Assembly (NCBI GenBank): GCA_918807975.1
Contig: OU964923.1
Location: 20,007,235 to 20,071,234, forward strand
DNA from: Aplidium turbinatum
Taxonomy: Eukaryota; Chordata; Ascidiacea; Aplousobranchia; Polyclinidae
Direction: 5' to 3'
DNA: 64,000 nucleotides
Below the pieces are notes generated by a model that saw nothing but the letters and a program-made list of their open reading frames with translations, had not been told where the DNA came from and did no database searches. Numbering within the stretch: position 1 is the first letter of the stretch; every line of letters starts with the position of its first letter. Below, piece by piece: positions 10,272 through 20,600 of this stretch. The position numbers and the translations under genes were made by a program.

Positions 10272-10741
10272 CAGCGGTTCTCAAACTGGGGTCCGCGGTC
10301 CTTTTGGGGTCCGCGAGACAATTTTCTGGGACCGCGAAGCACCTTTCAAAAAAATTAACACGATGTTGCTTTTACTTTCAATTTCATCAGATGAATGTTG
10401 CAACTAGTGCTAGAAACGATTTAGTTTTTGCGCCTATTTGCCTTAAGTTTTTGGTGGACCGTGAGTCGTTGAAAAAATCCATGGACTTCTAAATAGTAGC
10501 ATCTGGACTGGAAACTCAGTGGGCAACATGAGGCCAAACAGTTGGTACAACAGTTGGCCAACAGTGGGCCAACAGGGTTAGTTACTTGGCTGTTGGCCCA
10601 CTGTTGGCCAACTGTTGTACCAACTGTTTGGCCTCATGTTGCCCACTGAGTTTCCAGTCCAGATGCTACTATTTAGAAGTCCATGAAAAAATCGCAAGGG
10701 AGCCGTTCAACAAATTTTTTGAAAAAGTTTGAGAACCACTG
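10272..10741. mobile_element. hAT-type MITE with 8-bp target duplication
   Basis: The left end is CAGCGGTTCTCAAACTGGGG. The right end is AAAGTTTGAGAACCACTG, its imperfect inverted complement. Both flanks are exactly TGTTAGAG (10264-10271 and 10742-10749). The CAGNGGTTCTCAAACT terminus and 8-bp duplication are typical of Charlie-like hAT elements. It has no transposase. Almost half of its length is the palindrome at 10480-10685, which looks like a later insertion. Confidence 0.88.
10480..10685. repeat. Perfect inverted repeat with 96-bp arms and a 14-nt spacer
   Basis: The left arm runs 10480-10575 and the right arm 10590-10685. I compared them base by base and found them perfectly complementary. 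The arms start CATGGACTTC and end GAAGTCCATG. AAAAAATC lies directly outside both arms, extending to the 10-base repeat TGAAAAAATC if edge bases are shared, and this looks like a target-site duplication. The spacer is 10576-10589. The block is therefore best read as a foldback element inserted into the hAT at 10272-10741. Any transcript would fold into a perfect 96-bp hairpin. Confidence 0.96.
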
Positions 10742-10749
10742 TGTTAGAG

Positions 10750-12462
10750 GAATACTTTTTTGTTGTGCATGAGATGTTTCTAAGGGGTAGGTATAATGTA
10801 CGTTTTACAACAACAAAAAATAGCTCAAAAATCATCCAGTATGAGTTCATAGTTACTTTATGCCAATTAGGTTTTAAAGTGAATGAAAATGAACAGAATG
10901 GAAAAGTTTTTGTGATAGTTTTTACACAGGAATCGTAAAATTAGGGAATGGCCAACTAAGCTACATTATCTGACAAGTGGAGGTTAAAAGACTGCCAGCT
11001 ATTTTTTAAATTGTAGAAAAACTTTTAAAAATATTTTTTTGACATTTTTAAAGCAGTAGTCACTCAAAGCTGGCCTTTTTAAAACTAACCCGAAGTTTAA
11101 AGTTGCACAAAATTGAGATGAAGCAATTTTTAGTTGTGTTACCTTTCAGTAAAAAAAGGGAATTTGCCCACTCAACTTATATTGAATAAAACTTACAGGT
11201 TTAAAAGATATATTACTAAGCATTCAAAGACAAAAAAACTTAATAAATTTAAAAGACACTTTTTTTGTGCAACTTTAAAGTTTAGGTTAGTTTTAATCAA
11301 GACTTTATCAGTCCGAGGGTGAAGATTCAAAACCAAACCTTCACTTGTCAACTAGTTGGTCACGCATGAATTCCTGGCTTTACAAAACGTTATGAGCCGT
11401 GCTGAACAGCAGTAAAGCGAAAAAACACAAGCGAACGATCAAAGTCTATCTACTCTATCATATCATAAAGCGTTTATGCTGCTCTTGCCCTTTGTTCAAT
11501 ATACAGTAAAAAGTAGGCTACTGTAGCCTGTAGCAACTCATGAGTGGTGAACCAAGCATAAATCGAACTATGGAGAAGGAAGAAGTATGAAACCGGTCAA
11601 GTTGAGAAGGAGCGATCTTCCTGGAGACAGCACTACCTGACTACTCACTATAGAACAGCGGGCAAGGTAACGCTAAAGTGATAAAATATTGCAGTGACTT
11701 TCCAAAATGACATTCCAATCTTTTTTCTTTTTTTATCAGTTTTTTGTGAGAAGTTAATTATAACAAATAACACTGTGGAGAAGACACTAGAATAAGCAAG
11801 CAATAATGGTGCTGTGTTGTCAACTTCTGTAAACTTGCTATTTTATTTGAATCTCGCTCAAGCACGAAATAACCATCCCGCTTCGTTGCTTCTACCGTTT
11901 TTTCTGATCCTTTGTTGAGTTTGGAATGTGTTGTTTTTGCTGTGATGGTCAAAAACAAACTTGACAGAACTGAATCAATATTTTGTGGCTAATGAAATCT
12001 GCATGCAGGCGATAGCCTACTTCCATTCTTTTATCTTATTTATACGCTGAATGAATGCTGACGTACCAAAATAACCATGGCGTTAAAGCTGTTTATAAAT
12101 ACACCAAGCGACTTACACAGGTCTAAAAGAGACTGCAAAAGTTGCGGAAAGAAGTCGATTCCAGCGACATACTGTTATACCGACGTTGAAACGATGTAGA
12201 ATCTGCAACTATTAGAAGTGCTGACTGGTTGTTCGTGGCGCGGAAGTTCTCGTTGAGAATAGAAATTCAAAAATAACAAATCGGTGTTCAAACTTTTGAT
12301 CTCGTTCCATTTAAATGTTGAAGAAACCAGAGCCATGGTTTGGTTGGCTGGATTTGCACAGTAGGCTACATACTTTCTGGAAGTCTAGTTTTAGCCGATG
12401 GAGCTTAAACTTGTTGAGCTGTTTCCATTGTAAAACGCCTGCATTATAATATGTCAAGCTTC
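10750..12462. other. Unassigned intergenic sequence
   Basis: No gene or repeat assigned. A 40-codon open frame at 12076-12198 begins MALKLFINTP and contains CKSCGKKSIPATYC. It has a fair start context but is too short to support as a gene. Confidence 0.35.
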
Positions 12463-12469
12463 GCTGAAC

Positions 12470-12886
12470 CATGGCCACCTGGAGATGCGGCCTGATTTGT
12501 CACATTTTGCAGATTTTGATTACAGCTACTGCTAGTGCTTGACTGACATTTTTTGAGATGTTTTTACTTTTTGCGGTTTCCTAATGACATAAAACTTTTT
12601 TGTTGCCTTGGGGAAGCAATAGCAAATGAGAAAACGTAAGTAGAAAAACGCAAAATCAGACTGTTATTGAAAATTAACAGTCTGACTAAAATCTTCGAAA
12701 TCAAATTTTCTTTGTTTTTCAACATGTGAGGATGTTAAAACCTCTTGTGTCATCTGGGGAAAAGAATAAAGAAAGCGTAAAAATCTAATTTTTAGAAAAA
12801 TTTATTTAAATGTTCGCCCAAAGTTAGAAAAACCTAGAAACTTCTGCACAATGTGACAAATCAGGCCGTATCTTTAGGTGGCCATG
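12470..12886. mobile_element. 417-bp MITE with about 45-bp terminal inverted repeats
   Basis: The left end is CATGGCCACCTGGAGATGCG and the right end is its imperfect inverted complement, finishing TTTAGGTGGCCATG. Similarity continues inward through CGGCCTGATTTGTCACAT. GCTGAAC flanks both ends (12463-12469 and 12887-12893), but the palindromic CCATGG at the tips makes a 5- or 7-bp duplication equally possible. A small internal hairpin, CAGACTGTTA...TAACAGTCTG, lies at about 12659-12687. There is no coding capacity. The superfamily is uncertain. Confidence 0.8.
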
Positions 12887-12893
12887 GCTGAAC

Positions 12894-13735
12894 TGAGTAT
12901 GGTCAGTTTTCCAAAACAAACCGCCTAAATCATTTAGTCTAGACTCGAATGCAGCAGTTAGGCGACAGTTTATATGGGCTGTGTCGATAAGTGACATTTT
13001 TGCCGGCTTTTGGCCGCTTAGACCACAAATTGCTCAATTAGATCACGTCGCAAATTACTGGAAGAGGTCGTTAAGAAAATGTTTAATTACTAAAGCGCCC
13101 CGACAGTTATCTAAATTCTAGATCACTGCTGCTTATGTGGACCGAGCCAGAGAGAAAGATTGTAGCAAGTGTAATGTCAGCAACAAATCAGCTGACACTT
13201 GCCGGCTACGTTATTGTTAGTGGTGTATCACGGTAGTTGGTAGTTTATAAGTTTGTAGTGAGGCAGTAATTAAGAGAATGTTTAACAATTTCGCAAAAAT
13301 GATTTGCAGTTTTCCAACCTTCAAATGGAAATTTAATGTTTCAATTTCACTTTCTTACCTCTGTATTAGAGTATAGTTTTAAATGAAAAAATAAATAAAC
13401 AAGAACATTTTTAAGTGAAAACATTTAAAATGCTTGGAATTAGCACAAAGATTTCTGAACAGGTCTTATTGCAAAACAATGAAATTGTTCCTGAAATTGA
13501 ACTTGTTCCAAAACATATGTATTTTTACGACTGCACTAAAACAAACATGCATTTTGCAGATGTTAACCTAATATTTCAAAGAGTTCCAACTTTCTCTGTT
13601 CATTGACGTGCTGATAAATGACGTAGTCTACTTTGGCTGGTATCGCATTTTCCTTGTCCTTCCGACGACGTTATCAATGGAAACTTGAATAAATTGCCAA
13701 CAACCTGAAGAAGTAAAATGTTTGCCAGATATAAA
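12894..13735. other. Unassigned intergenic sequence
   Basis: No recognised gene. A 58-codon open frame from 13430 to about 13606 (MLGISTKISEQVLLQNN...) has reasonable composition but no splice sites, homology or neighbours to support it. Confidence 0.35.
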
Positions 13736-13737
13736 CC

Positions 13738-14165
13738 TTCTTCTTCTTTAACAGATTAATCATGTTTGATCAGCTGTGCCTGTGGCCTCCCACAAGAACT
13801 CCCTCCATTTTGCTTTGTTTTCTGTTTTTGCTAGTACTTCTGGCATATTTTTTATTCCGTAGTTTGCTTAATATTGTCAAAATATTTCATTTTTTGTCGT
13901 CCCTTTGTTCGTTTGCCTTGCACCATCTCAGTCAACATTAAATTTTCCAACAAGTTGCTTCTTGATATATGTCCGAAATATCTTAATTTTTTGAGGTAAA
14001 TACTGTTAATCAGACTCCAGTCATCGTCTGTTTGTTGAGTAACAAATTCATTTGTTTTTCTTTCCATCGAGCCGATACGTAACAGCCCCCTGTAGCACCA
14101 CAGTTCAAAACTTAAACTTTTTAAAATCATGTTTTTTGCATGTTGAAATCTCACATTTATACGTA
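13738..14165 (-). mobile_element. LINE (non-LTR retrotransposon) 3' end, reverse transcriptase C-terminus
   Basis: The minus strand encodes a degenerate C-terminal ORF2 segment. It includes FELWCYRGLLRIGSMERKTN, then LKKLRYFGHISRSNLLENLM, then GKRTKGRQKMKYFDNI. These match the conserved 'W.YRR.LRI.W', 'L.YFGHI.R' and 'GKR..GR....W..N' motifs after the RT domain of many LINEs. The copy ends in a (GAA)n-like tail at about 13738. A sibling fragment is inside the hAT at 24599-26167. It is a 5'-truncated dead copy. Confidence 0.8.
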
Positions 14166-14686
14166 GTAATTGGGAAAATGAGAGTTCGCAGTAATCTTAA
14201 CTATAATGATATAAACCTACTGGGAGTTCATTACATTGCTCAGTATAAACTTGAGCGTTTATCAAGTCAGACTAAGCAGAGCTAGAAACACACTAAATTA
14301 TTTATGGAAATAGCTCGAGTGCGTTTAGCCGCAAAGCTATGTGCGTAGTTGTTGCTTCGGGCATTGTCTTCGTTGAGCATAAACAAGCTTCGTGGCGTTT
14401 TGAACCGCTTGAGCAGATTGATGGAAGATTACAAACTTTAAACCAAGGGTGGGAAACCTGCGGCCCGCGGGCCGAATGCGGCCCGCGTCAATATTTCTTT
14501 ACCCAAAATATACTGAAACAACAGCTCAAAAAAGAGTAGGCTAGGCTAGGCTCTGCATTCTCGGTATATTGCGAATGGCCTTCTATGACTAGTTAGCCCA
14601 TCGTAGAAGGCAATTTGTAACAACAATGTGACCAGTTATTGTTAATCGGTCAGTTATGCCATTCTTAAAAAGTGTTTTGCAGAGTA

Positions 14687-14937
14687 ATAATAATGTTATG
14701 GTTTTATTTATTGTCGCTCTACAACAGCTAAGGTCTTTTAGCGACAAGGCTCATTTTTAATTTATATCAGGTTTACGATGTTATCACATTATTACCCGAC
14801 TCATTCTCACTGCGCTATGCAGGATAGAACACAATCGGTACCGTTTTTAAAGTCTTCGGTTTGACCCGACCTGGAATCGATCTCAGATCTACCAGCACCA
14901 GAGCCGAAGGCGAAACCACTCGGCCACTGAGCTGGTC
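14687..14937 (-). repeat. tRNA-derived SINE (family B) nested in a hAT
   Basis: On the minus strand the head reads CCAGCTCAGTGGCCGAGTGG (A box) and, downstream, GAGATCGATTCCAGG (B box). The element is flanked by the 12-bp direct repeat TTTTGCAGAGTA (14675-14686 and 14938-14949), a clear LINE-type target duplication. The tail is ATTATTAT-like. Since it lies inside the hAT at 14444-15474, it inserted later than that element. Confidence 0.88.
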
Positions 14938-14986
14938 TTTTGCAGAGTAGCCTACTTCTCAAATTAGCAAAATTTTACGTTGTATA

Positions 14987-15410
14987 ATGGCTTCTGGAAA
15001 GAAAAGAAAGATTAGTGATGAAGGCAGAATGTTCCAAAAAGATTGGACAAACTTGTACTTTGTTGAAGTAGCCTAAGTGGCAAACCTGTGTGCATTGTTT
15101 GTGGTAAATCTGTAGCAGCAAAGAAAAAATCAAATTTAGAGCGTCATTGTGACTCCTGCTATTTGAAACAGCTAACAGGGCAGGCGAGGCAGGATAAGAT
15201 TAGTGTCCTTAGAAGAGAGTTACAAGCGCAGCAAAGCACTTTGTCAAGGTAGGCTACTGCTGACAGGATGAAGATATTGTCAGAACGAGTTATGAAGTTA
15301 CCATACTGAACTGATAGCAAAGAAGCTGAAACCACATGCAGATGGAGAATTCGTGAAAGAATGCATTGTCACCGCTGTCAAGCTACTAGCTAAAATTTCG
15401 AAATTTTTAG
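14987..15410 (+). pseudogene. Fragment of hAT transposase N-terminus
   Basis: The frame begins MASGKKRKISDEGRMFQKDW and, across frame breaks, shows CALFVV, TGQARQDKI-like and LQAQQSTLS-like segments. It then reaches ELIAKKLKPHADGEFVKECI. This order is that of the BED-like zinc-binding N-terminus of GTF2IRD2-type hAT transposases. The catalytic core is missing and there are several stops. Not functional. Confidence 0.78.
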
Positions 15411-15482
15411 TGGCCCGCCTGTGTTATTTCTCATTTTATGTGGCCCGCAATACTAAAAAGGTTCCCCACCCCTGCTTTAAAC

Positions 15483-16102
15483 CAACCTTCTTTTAAAATT
15501 TTGTTTGAACAGAAAATTTGATCGTGACATTGGTGATACAGAAAGCTGTGTGTTTGCAACTTTAGTTTACATTGGTGAGGCAGAAAAAGTTGAAATATTT
15601 ATTCTTGCTTGTTTACCAAATTGACAGCAACGCAAACTTTTATCCCAAAGCAGAAAATGGTTTACAACTGTAATGTAAATAATATGAATAAATGGGATGA
15701 GTAATGAATATGGTCAATACCGTTTTCAGAACAGTGGCTATAGTTCTTTAAAAATAAGCGATAGAAGTCTTAGCTTAATTTTGTTTTTTTATAACTTGTT
15801 TTAAGGCACGTTCTTTGTTGGATAGCTATCAGTTAGAACTAGACTGGTCCATACAGAAGGTAAACAAAACTTGCCTAACCTGCTTAAAATGTTGTGTAAA
15901 ACTGAAATGAACACAACTAAAGCAATTTATTCAAACTGAACGAAACTTGTGTGGCGACTACGAGTTGTTTTGCTGAAAACTTGCTTTGTATCATCATCCA
16001 CGTTAAATCAATGTAGGTATGGACGAATTTTGCTTGCTTAGTGTTTTACGCGAAGATTCTAAATGTTTTTATAGCGCAGATTGTTACATCACTGAAAAAA
16101 TG
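15483..16102. other. Unassigned intergenic sequence
   Basis: Nothing recognised between the two hAT elements. Confidence 0.4.
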
Positions 16103-16110
16103 ATTAAAAT

Positions 16111-17249
16111 TAGTGTTGGGCGATATATCGAATTTTCGATACGATACGATATCTTTTCAATATCGATATTTATTTCAATATCGTTCGATATTTTAACTAT
16201 TACAGCCCTAACTCGTAACTGCAAACCCCTACAAAACCGTTGCCGAGGCCAAACGGCAAAAGTTGAAATTGCATCGGCAATTGCTATGAACGTTTATTAC
16301 TGTACTAAAAAATTGTTCCAAAACATGTAAAACGAGAAGCGAAAAATATACTAGAGTAGTCTATCCCGACCGCACAGTTTGATTTATTGTGATGTAATAA
16401 TACCAAAAGTAGCGATAAAGCGAGCAACGCGACACGCACGCTGTTACGATAATTCACGTTGAATAACTCACGGGGAGGAAAAGTAAGTTAATTTTGGGTT
16501 GATTCAACGTTCGAGTCAGCACAAATCGATTTAATTTTTCCGGCGGGTTATATTGCGTAACAACGATGCCCAATCAGAAATTTACGTTTGTTTTACATTA
16601 ATTCAACATCTAGCGACGTTGAATTATCATAAAATAACGTTAATTGCTCAACCAAGTACCGGTAACAAATTAATAGCTTCCTGCGAGAAGATTGCCTCAA
16701 TTTACGTGTGCACTAACATAATTTCGGCACAATTGGGCTACTGCGAGCAACACAAAGTCTGTTTGAAGAAGAACTAGATGTCAGAATCGGTATCATCAGA
16801 GGATGAGGTTGTCGTGTCATCACTGGAATCGGACACATCAAGAGGCTCATCGCTTGGCTGTAAATCTACACTGTCTTCGCCGTTGTAGCGTGTAATATAG
16901 CGTCCACGTTTAGCCGCTTTCGTGCTTTGATACCCATCCACACGCCTCTTTCGCATAGCTCCATCAGGGAGTTGACTTAGGAGCAAATGTATGGCTGTGG
17001 CATAACGACTGGGAGGAATGTCTGACCCTAACCTTGCAAGCGCTCGTGTGGCCTCAGCATTTTTATTGCCGACGCTAATGCGCCATTCATGCATCTGCGT
17101 CGGCAATCACCTCGACACTTGCCGACACTAATTTCAAAGATTGAGAAACTCTTTTCTTAGTTAGAACAAAAATATCGAAAAGTATCGAAATATCGAGTAT
17201 TTTTTCAAATATCGTATCGTTTTGTTTTTTTCAATATCGCCCAACACTA
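16111..17249. mobile_element. hAT element with TAGTGTTGGGCGATAT termini
   Basis: The left end is TAGTGTTGGGCGATATATCG and the right end is ATATCGCCCAACACTA. The target duplication is a perfect ATTAAAAT (16103-16110 and 17250-17257). Subterminal regions are full of GATA/TATC-type short inverted motifs (CGATACGATACGATATC, ATCGTATCG), probably transposase-binding repeats. No hAT catalytic domain is visible. The minus strand carries an unrelated open frame with an acidic C-terminus (16774-17094). Confidence 0.93.
16774..17094 (-). CDS. Unidentified ORF with acidic Ser/Asp tail inside a hAT element
   Basis: A 106-codon frame starts MHEWRISVGNKNAEATRALA and includes a basic stretch, MRKRRVDGYQSTKAAKRGR. 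It finishes with a tail rich in Ser, Asp and Thr (DSSDDTTTSSSDDTDSDI). The base before the ATG completes a CAG, so the frame could also be the last exon of a longer reading frame. I do not recognise the family. It may be a captured gene fragment or the C-terminus of a lost element-encoded protein. Local GC content is higher than in the flanks. Confidence 0.3.
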   Translation of the reverse strand: MHEWRISVGNKNAEATRALARLGSDIPPSRYATAIHLLLSQLPDGAMRKRRVDGYQSTKAAKRGRYITRYNGEDSVDLQPSDEPLDVSDSSDDTTTSSSDDTDSDI

Positions 17250-17257
17250 ATTAAAAT

Positions 17258-17435
17258 AATAAAAATTGTGAACTTAAAGCACACCAAAGCTTCTTTCGAA
17301 TGGCGATGAATCGGATTTTCATCACTTTTCTGTTCGTTATCTGAAACTCGATTATCAAAATTTCATTGGGTATAGTTTTAATTAGGTTTTACCCTAAAAT
17401 ATTTATTATTCATTAATCACAAAAATCGATTGCAT
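17258..17435. other. Unassigned intergenic sequence
   Basis: AT-rich, nothing recognised. Confidence 0.4.
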
Positions 17436-17439
17436 TTTT

Positions 17440-17640
17440 ATTAATCGGCTTTGCAAAATGATAAACGCTTGTTCCGTAAAGGTATTTACGGGGCATTTGC
17501 ATACCACAACTACGGACACAAGCCATTGCTAATAACAATTCTAAAGCCGTGCGTATGAACCCACTTAGAATCGAAGTCAGACCCATTAGTTCCAGAGCTG
17601 AAGGCACTGTGCTTAAGCCTATTGTTACCACTATTTGCTT
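17440..17640 (-). repeat. Degenerate tRNA-derived SINE relic
   Basis: On the minus strand, GGCTTAAGCACAGTGCCTTC followed by GGGTCTGACTTCGATTCT resembles the A- and B-box spacing of the SINE at 14687-14937. The shared order is GCCTTC(A/G)GCTCTGG, a variable stretch, then TCGATTC. No target duplication or tail is clear. Confidence 0.42.
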
Positions 17641-20600
17641 ACATGAAAAAAACCTTCGATGAGCAAACTGCGCTTCGTGGAGCAGTAGGCCTACTTAGTT
17701 AGATCAAAACCAATGTTGCAAACGTAATAGTTTATTGTATTTGAAATGGCCTGGTTCCCAGAAATTAAAATAATTTCCACTTAAATTTCAACAGAGAAAA
17801 CGAAAATTGTTGCTAAATAACATTAAATGCAAGACAATACATGAAGAATAAACCACTGGAAGCAAGTTGCGCTTCTGTAACCAATTGATCGGCTTGGTCC
17901 TTGCACTAGCTTGAATCATCTTTCATCACACATATAATCGACTTTTTCAGAGTATTGAATCGTATTATTGCTTGATTAATTTTCATGGTACCAATAAAAT
18001 CCTGCTAATTAGTATTTAAGGATATTTCAATACGTGCCATTCAATGACATCATCTCTGTGGAGTATTCACAGTCATTAATTTCGATTAATTAATTATTAT
18101 AGCAACATTATCACCAAACAAAAACCTTGTAAGCTGCTTGCATACCAAAGCGATGTGACTTTTGAGTTTAAAAAAAGGAATTGGTTTTGAAAATCGTGTG
18201 TTGATTATTTTGCTTCCTTAATCAAGTATTTAGTTAGTTTACGAAGACATTGCAAAGCTGGCAAAGGTATAATCAGACTGCACAAACGCATATGGTTTCT
18301 GTCCGTGTTGTAGCTTAACATCATGTGACTATACATTAGTGTTTACTTATGTCATATGTGTTACGCTCTTCTTAATGGACATGCGTCAAAGTATTGCTTC
18401 AGCATTAGGGTCAAATAAAAAAGATTCCGATATCTCAATGTTGCCATTAAGATTGTCCAAAGTTATCCAGTCTCACTTGAATAAGTTGAAGCTGGAGGCT
18501 AGGGGGTACTATCATACAGGGCTTTGCCGTTTGAATAAAAACAACTCTAGTTTAAAACAAAACCTCATTTTTAAGGCACAAAAATGTCATGATCTTGATT
18601 TTAAATCAATTTTGTCTGTACAAATTTACAGTAAAATATTAAAAAGATTTGTTTAGAATAAACAAATGTAATACAAAATGTAGTGAAGCTACTCACTCGC
18701 TTTCCATTTTATAGGGATATCACAGTTTTCTCAGCTTTAAAAAGCAAATTTTATTCATTTGAGTAACTTGGACTTGTTTCTCGGCAGCCGATTGTAGCAA
18801 GAATTGACAGCGATATGCACCGTGTTTTTCCCATGAGGCTGGGCTCGTCAGTATCGCAGTGAGTGCTCAGACTTGTGCTGATAGCTGGGAAGAACGCTAT
18901 TTCTTCACATTGGAGTAAGTTAATTGACTTGTTCTGACAACAAGCCCCTAATTCTTTTTTCGTGTAATGGGATTTGTTCGACATCGTCCCAAAGGGTTTC
19001 ATGGCCACTAAATTATAATTTTTATAACAAAAGATTTTCATGTTGTTATTGTAGTTTTAGACGTGACAATGAAAAACACCACCTTAGATATATTACTTAT
19101 TAGCTCTAACAGCGACTCTTGACTGTCACCCAGAAGCGATTGATCGATGTTACTTACAATTGCTAATTATTTGTAGGCTACTTGACACAAGAACAATCAG
19201 CAAGCAGCTGTTTTCTTTAGAACTTCGCAGTGATTTGTATTAGATTTCCCTGGTGTGTACTCAAGTTAGAGATCTTTTTTTTCCAAGTGACTGCTCAAAT
19301 TCTCAAGAACTATGACACCACATAATATATCTGTCTGTAACTACTAACTAGTTCCAACCAACAACCACCACTAAAAGCGCTACTTAATCGGCAATGGTAT
19401 TTCATAGTAGCCCTGATAATGTAATGCACAACGTTGCTTTACGTTAATACGTTGTGTGACACGAAGACTGATTAATGTCTCACATTCCACGGCAAAAAAA
19501 AGATACGTCTGATAAGCCCATTCTTGGCAAACACTGGCGATTTGCGCGATTGCGTTTTAACGCTTGATAGCAAGCCAATAGAGTTTTTTGTTTTAGCTCG
19601 GTGAGTGACTTGACATTGATTTTTTCATGACTGGACAAGCAGTGGCTCGACACCAGAGCAAGATAACTTAGAAATAGAAGCGATTACTTTTTGGTTATGT
19701 ACAATAGTAAAGTCAAGGATGGCAATGGATAACGCTCATAATAAAGGTTTAAAATAAAAAAAAATAAAACGACAGTCACAAAAGCTTCCTAGCTGAATTT
19801 TATTAAACGACTGTACAAAACCATAACTTCAGTTTCTGTTTGTGTTTATTTTTAGTGGAAGTCTAAGATCATCATTTACTAAAACAAAGATGGAAGTTCC
19901 GGCTGATAAGAGTGTAGTTGTGTAAAGTTTCATTTCTTTTGGTTTAACAAGTTTGAAGTTTCTAGCGGTTTTACAAGCAAGTATGTCGAAACTAAATTTC
20001 GACTCAAAATTGTTTCGTCTTCACTTTGTTTCGAATTAATTTTTTGCTGAAAGGCTAAATTCTGTTTTGGTTCGCCCAAATAGAATACGTTACGTACTGT
20101 AGCCTATTGCAGAAAAACATAGCCAATTGTAGCCATCGTATATACCAACTTGTGTTTTGTCGTTAATCTGTATTTTTTTTTTTTTTTTTTTGTGACTGCA
20201 ATAATATTTCATCGAACGACTTTTTCTGGAATGTGGTGGTACGCTGTGATCTTATGGAACTCCTCAGTGGTACTTAATCAGAACAGGATTGAAAATCGCT
20301 GCTCTTGATCTACGGCTTTTCGAAACAATTTGATGTTTTTTTGCTAATACGAAATTGTTCACTAATATATTTATTTAAAAACAAATCAATACAAAACATT
20401 TTAAGTTGAAACAAAACGAGATGTTTTGTTCTGAACGGCCCAGATCGCTCCGTTGGTGGTGAGTTGCACATTTCCACAAACAAATATCTCTCGATCTAGG
20501 ATTTGACATTACAGCACGTCAATTTACTGCACTAAAGATAACACATGCGCTTTCACACAGTCTCAATATGCGGCGATCCTATCTAAAAATACGACAGTGC

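Larger units (their letters stand above)
14444..15474 (+). mobile_element. hAT deletion derivative (GTF2IRD2-like transposase family)
   Basis: The ends are CAAGGGTGGGAAACCTGCGG and, inverted, CAGGGGTGGGGAACC. The target duplication is a perfect CTTTAAAC (14436-14443 and 15475-15482). The subterminal CGGCCCGCGGGCC tracts are typical of this hAT group. It retains only the start of a transposase (14987-15410) and carries a SINE insertion (14687-14937). Confidence 0.92.

Noticed and set aside
13430-13606. 58-codon frame MLGISTKISEQVLL...
   Set aside because: Composition is plausible but there is no homology, splice context or neighbouring gene.
18375-18656. 94-codon frame followed at once by AATAAA
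   Set aside because: The polyadenylation signal abuts the stop and could be chance in AT-rich DNA. No family recognised.
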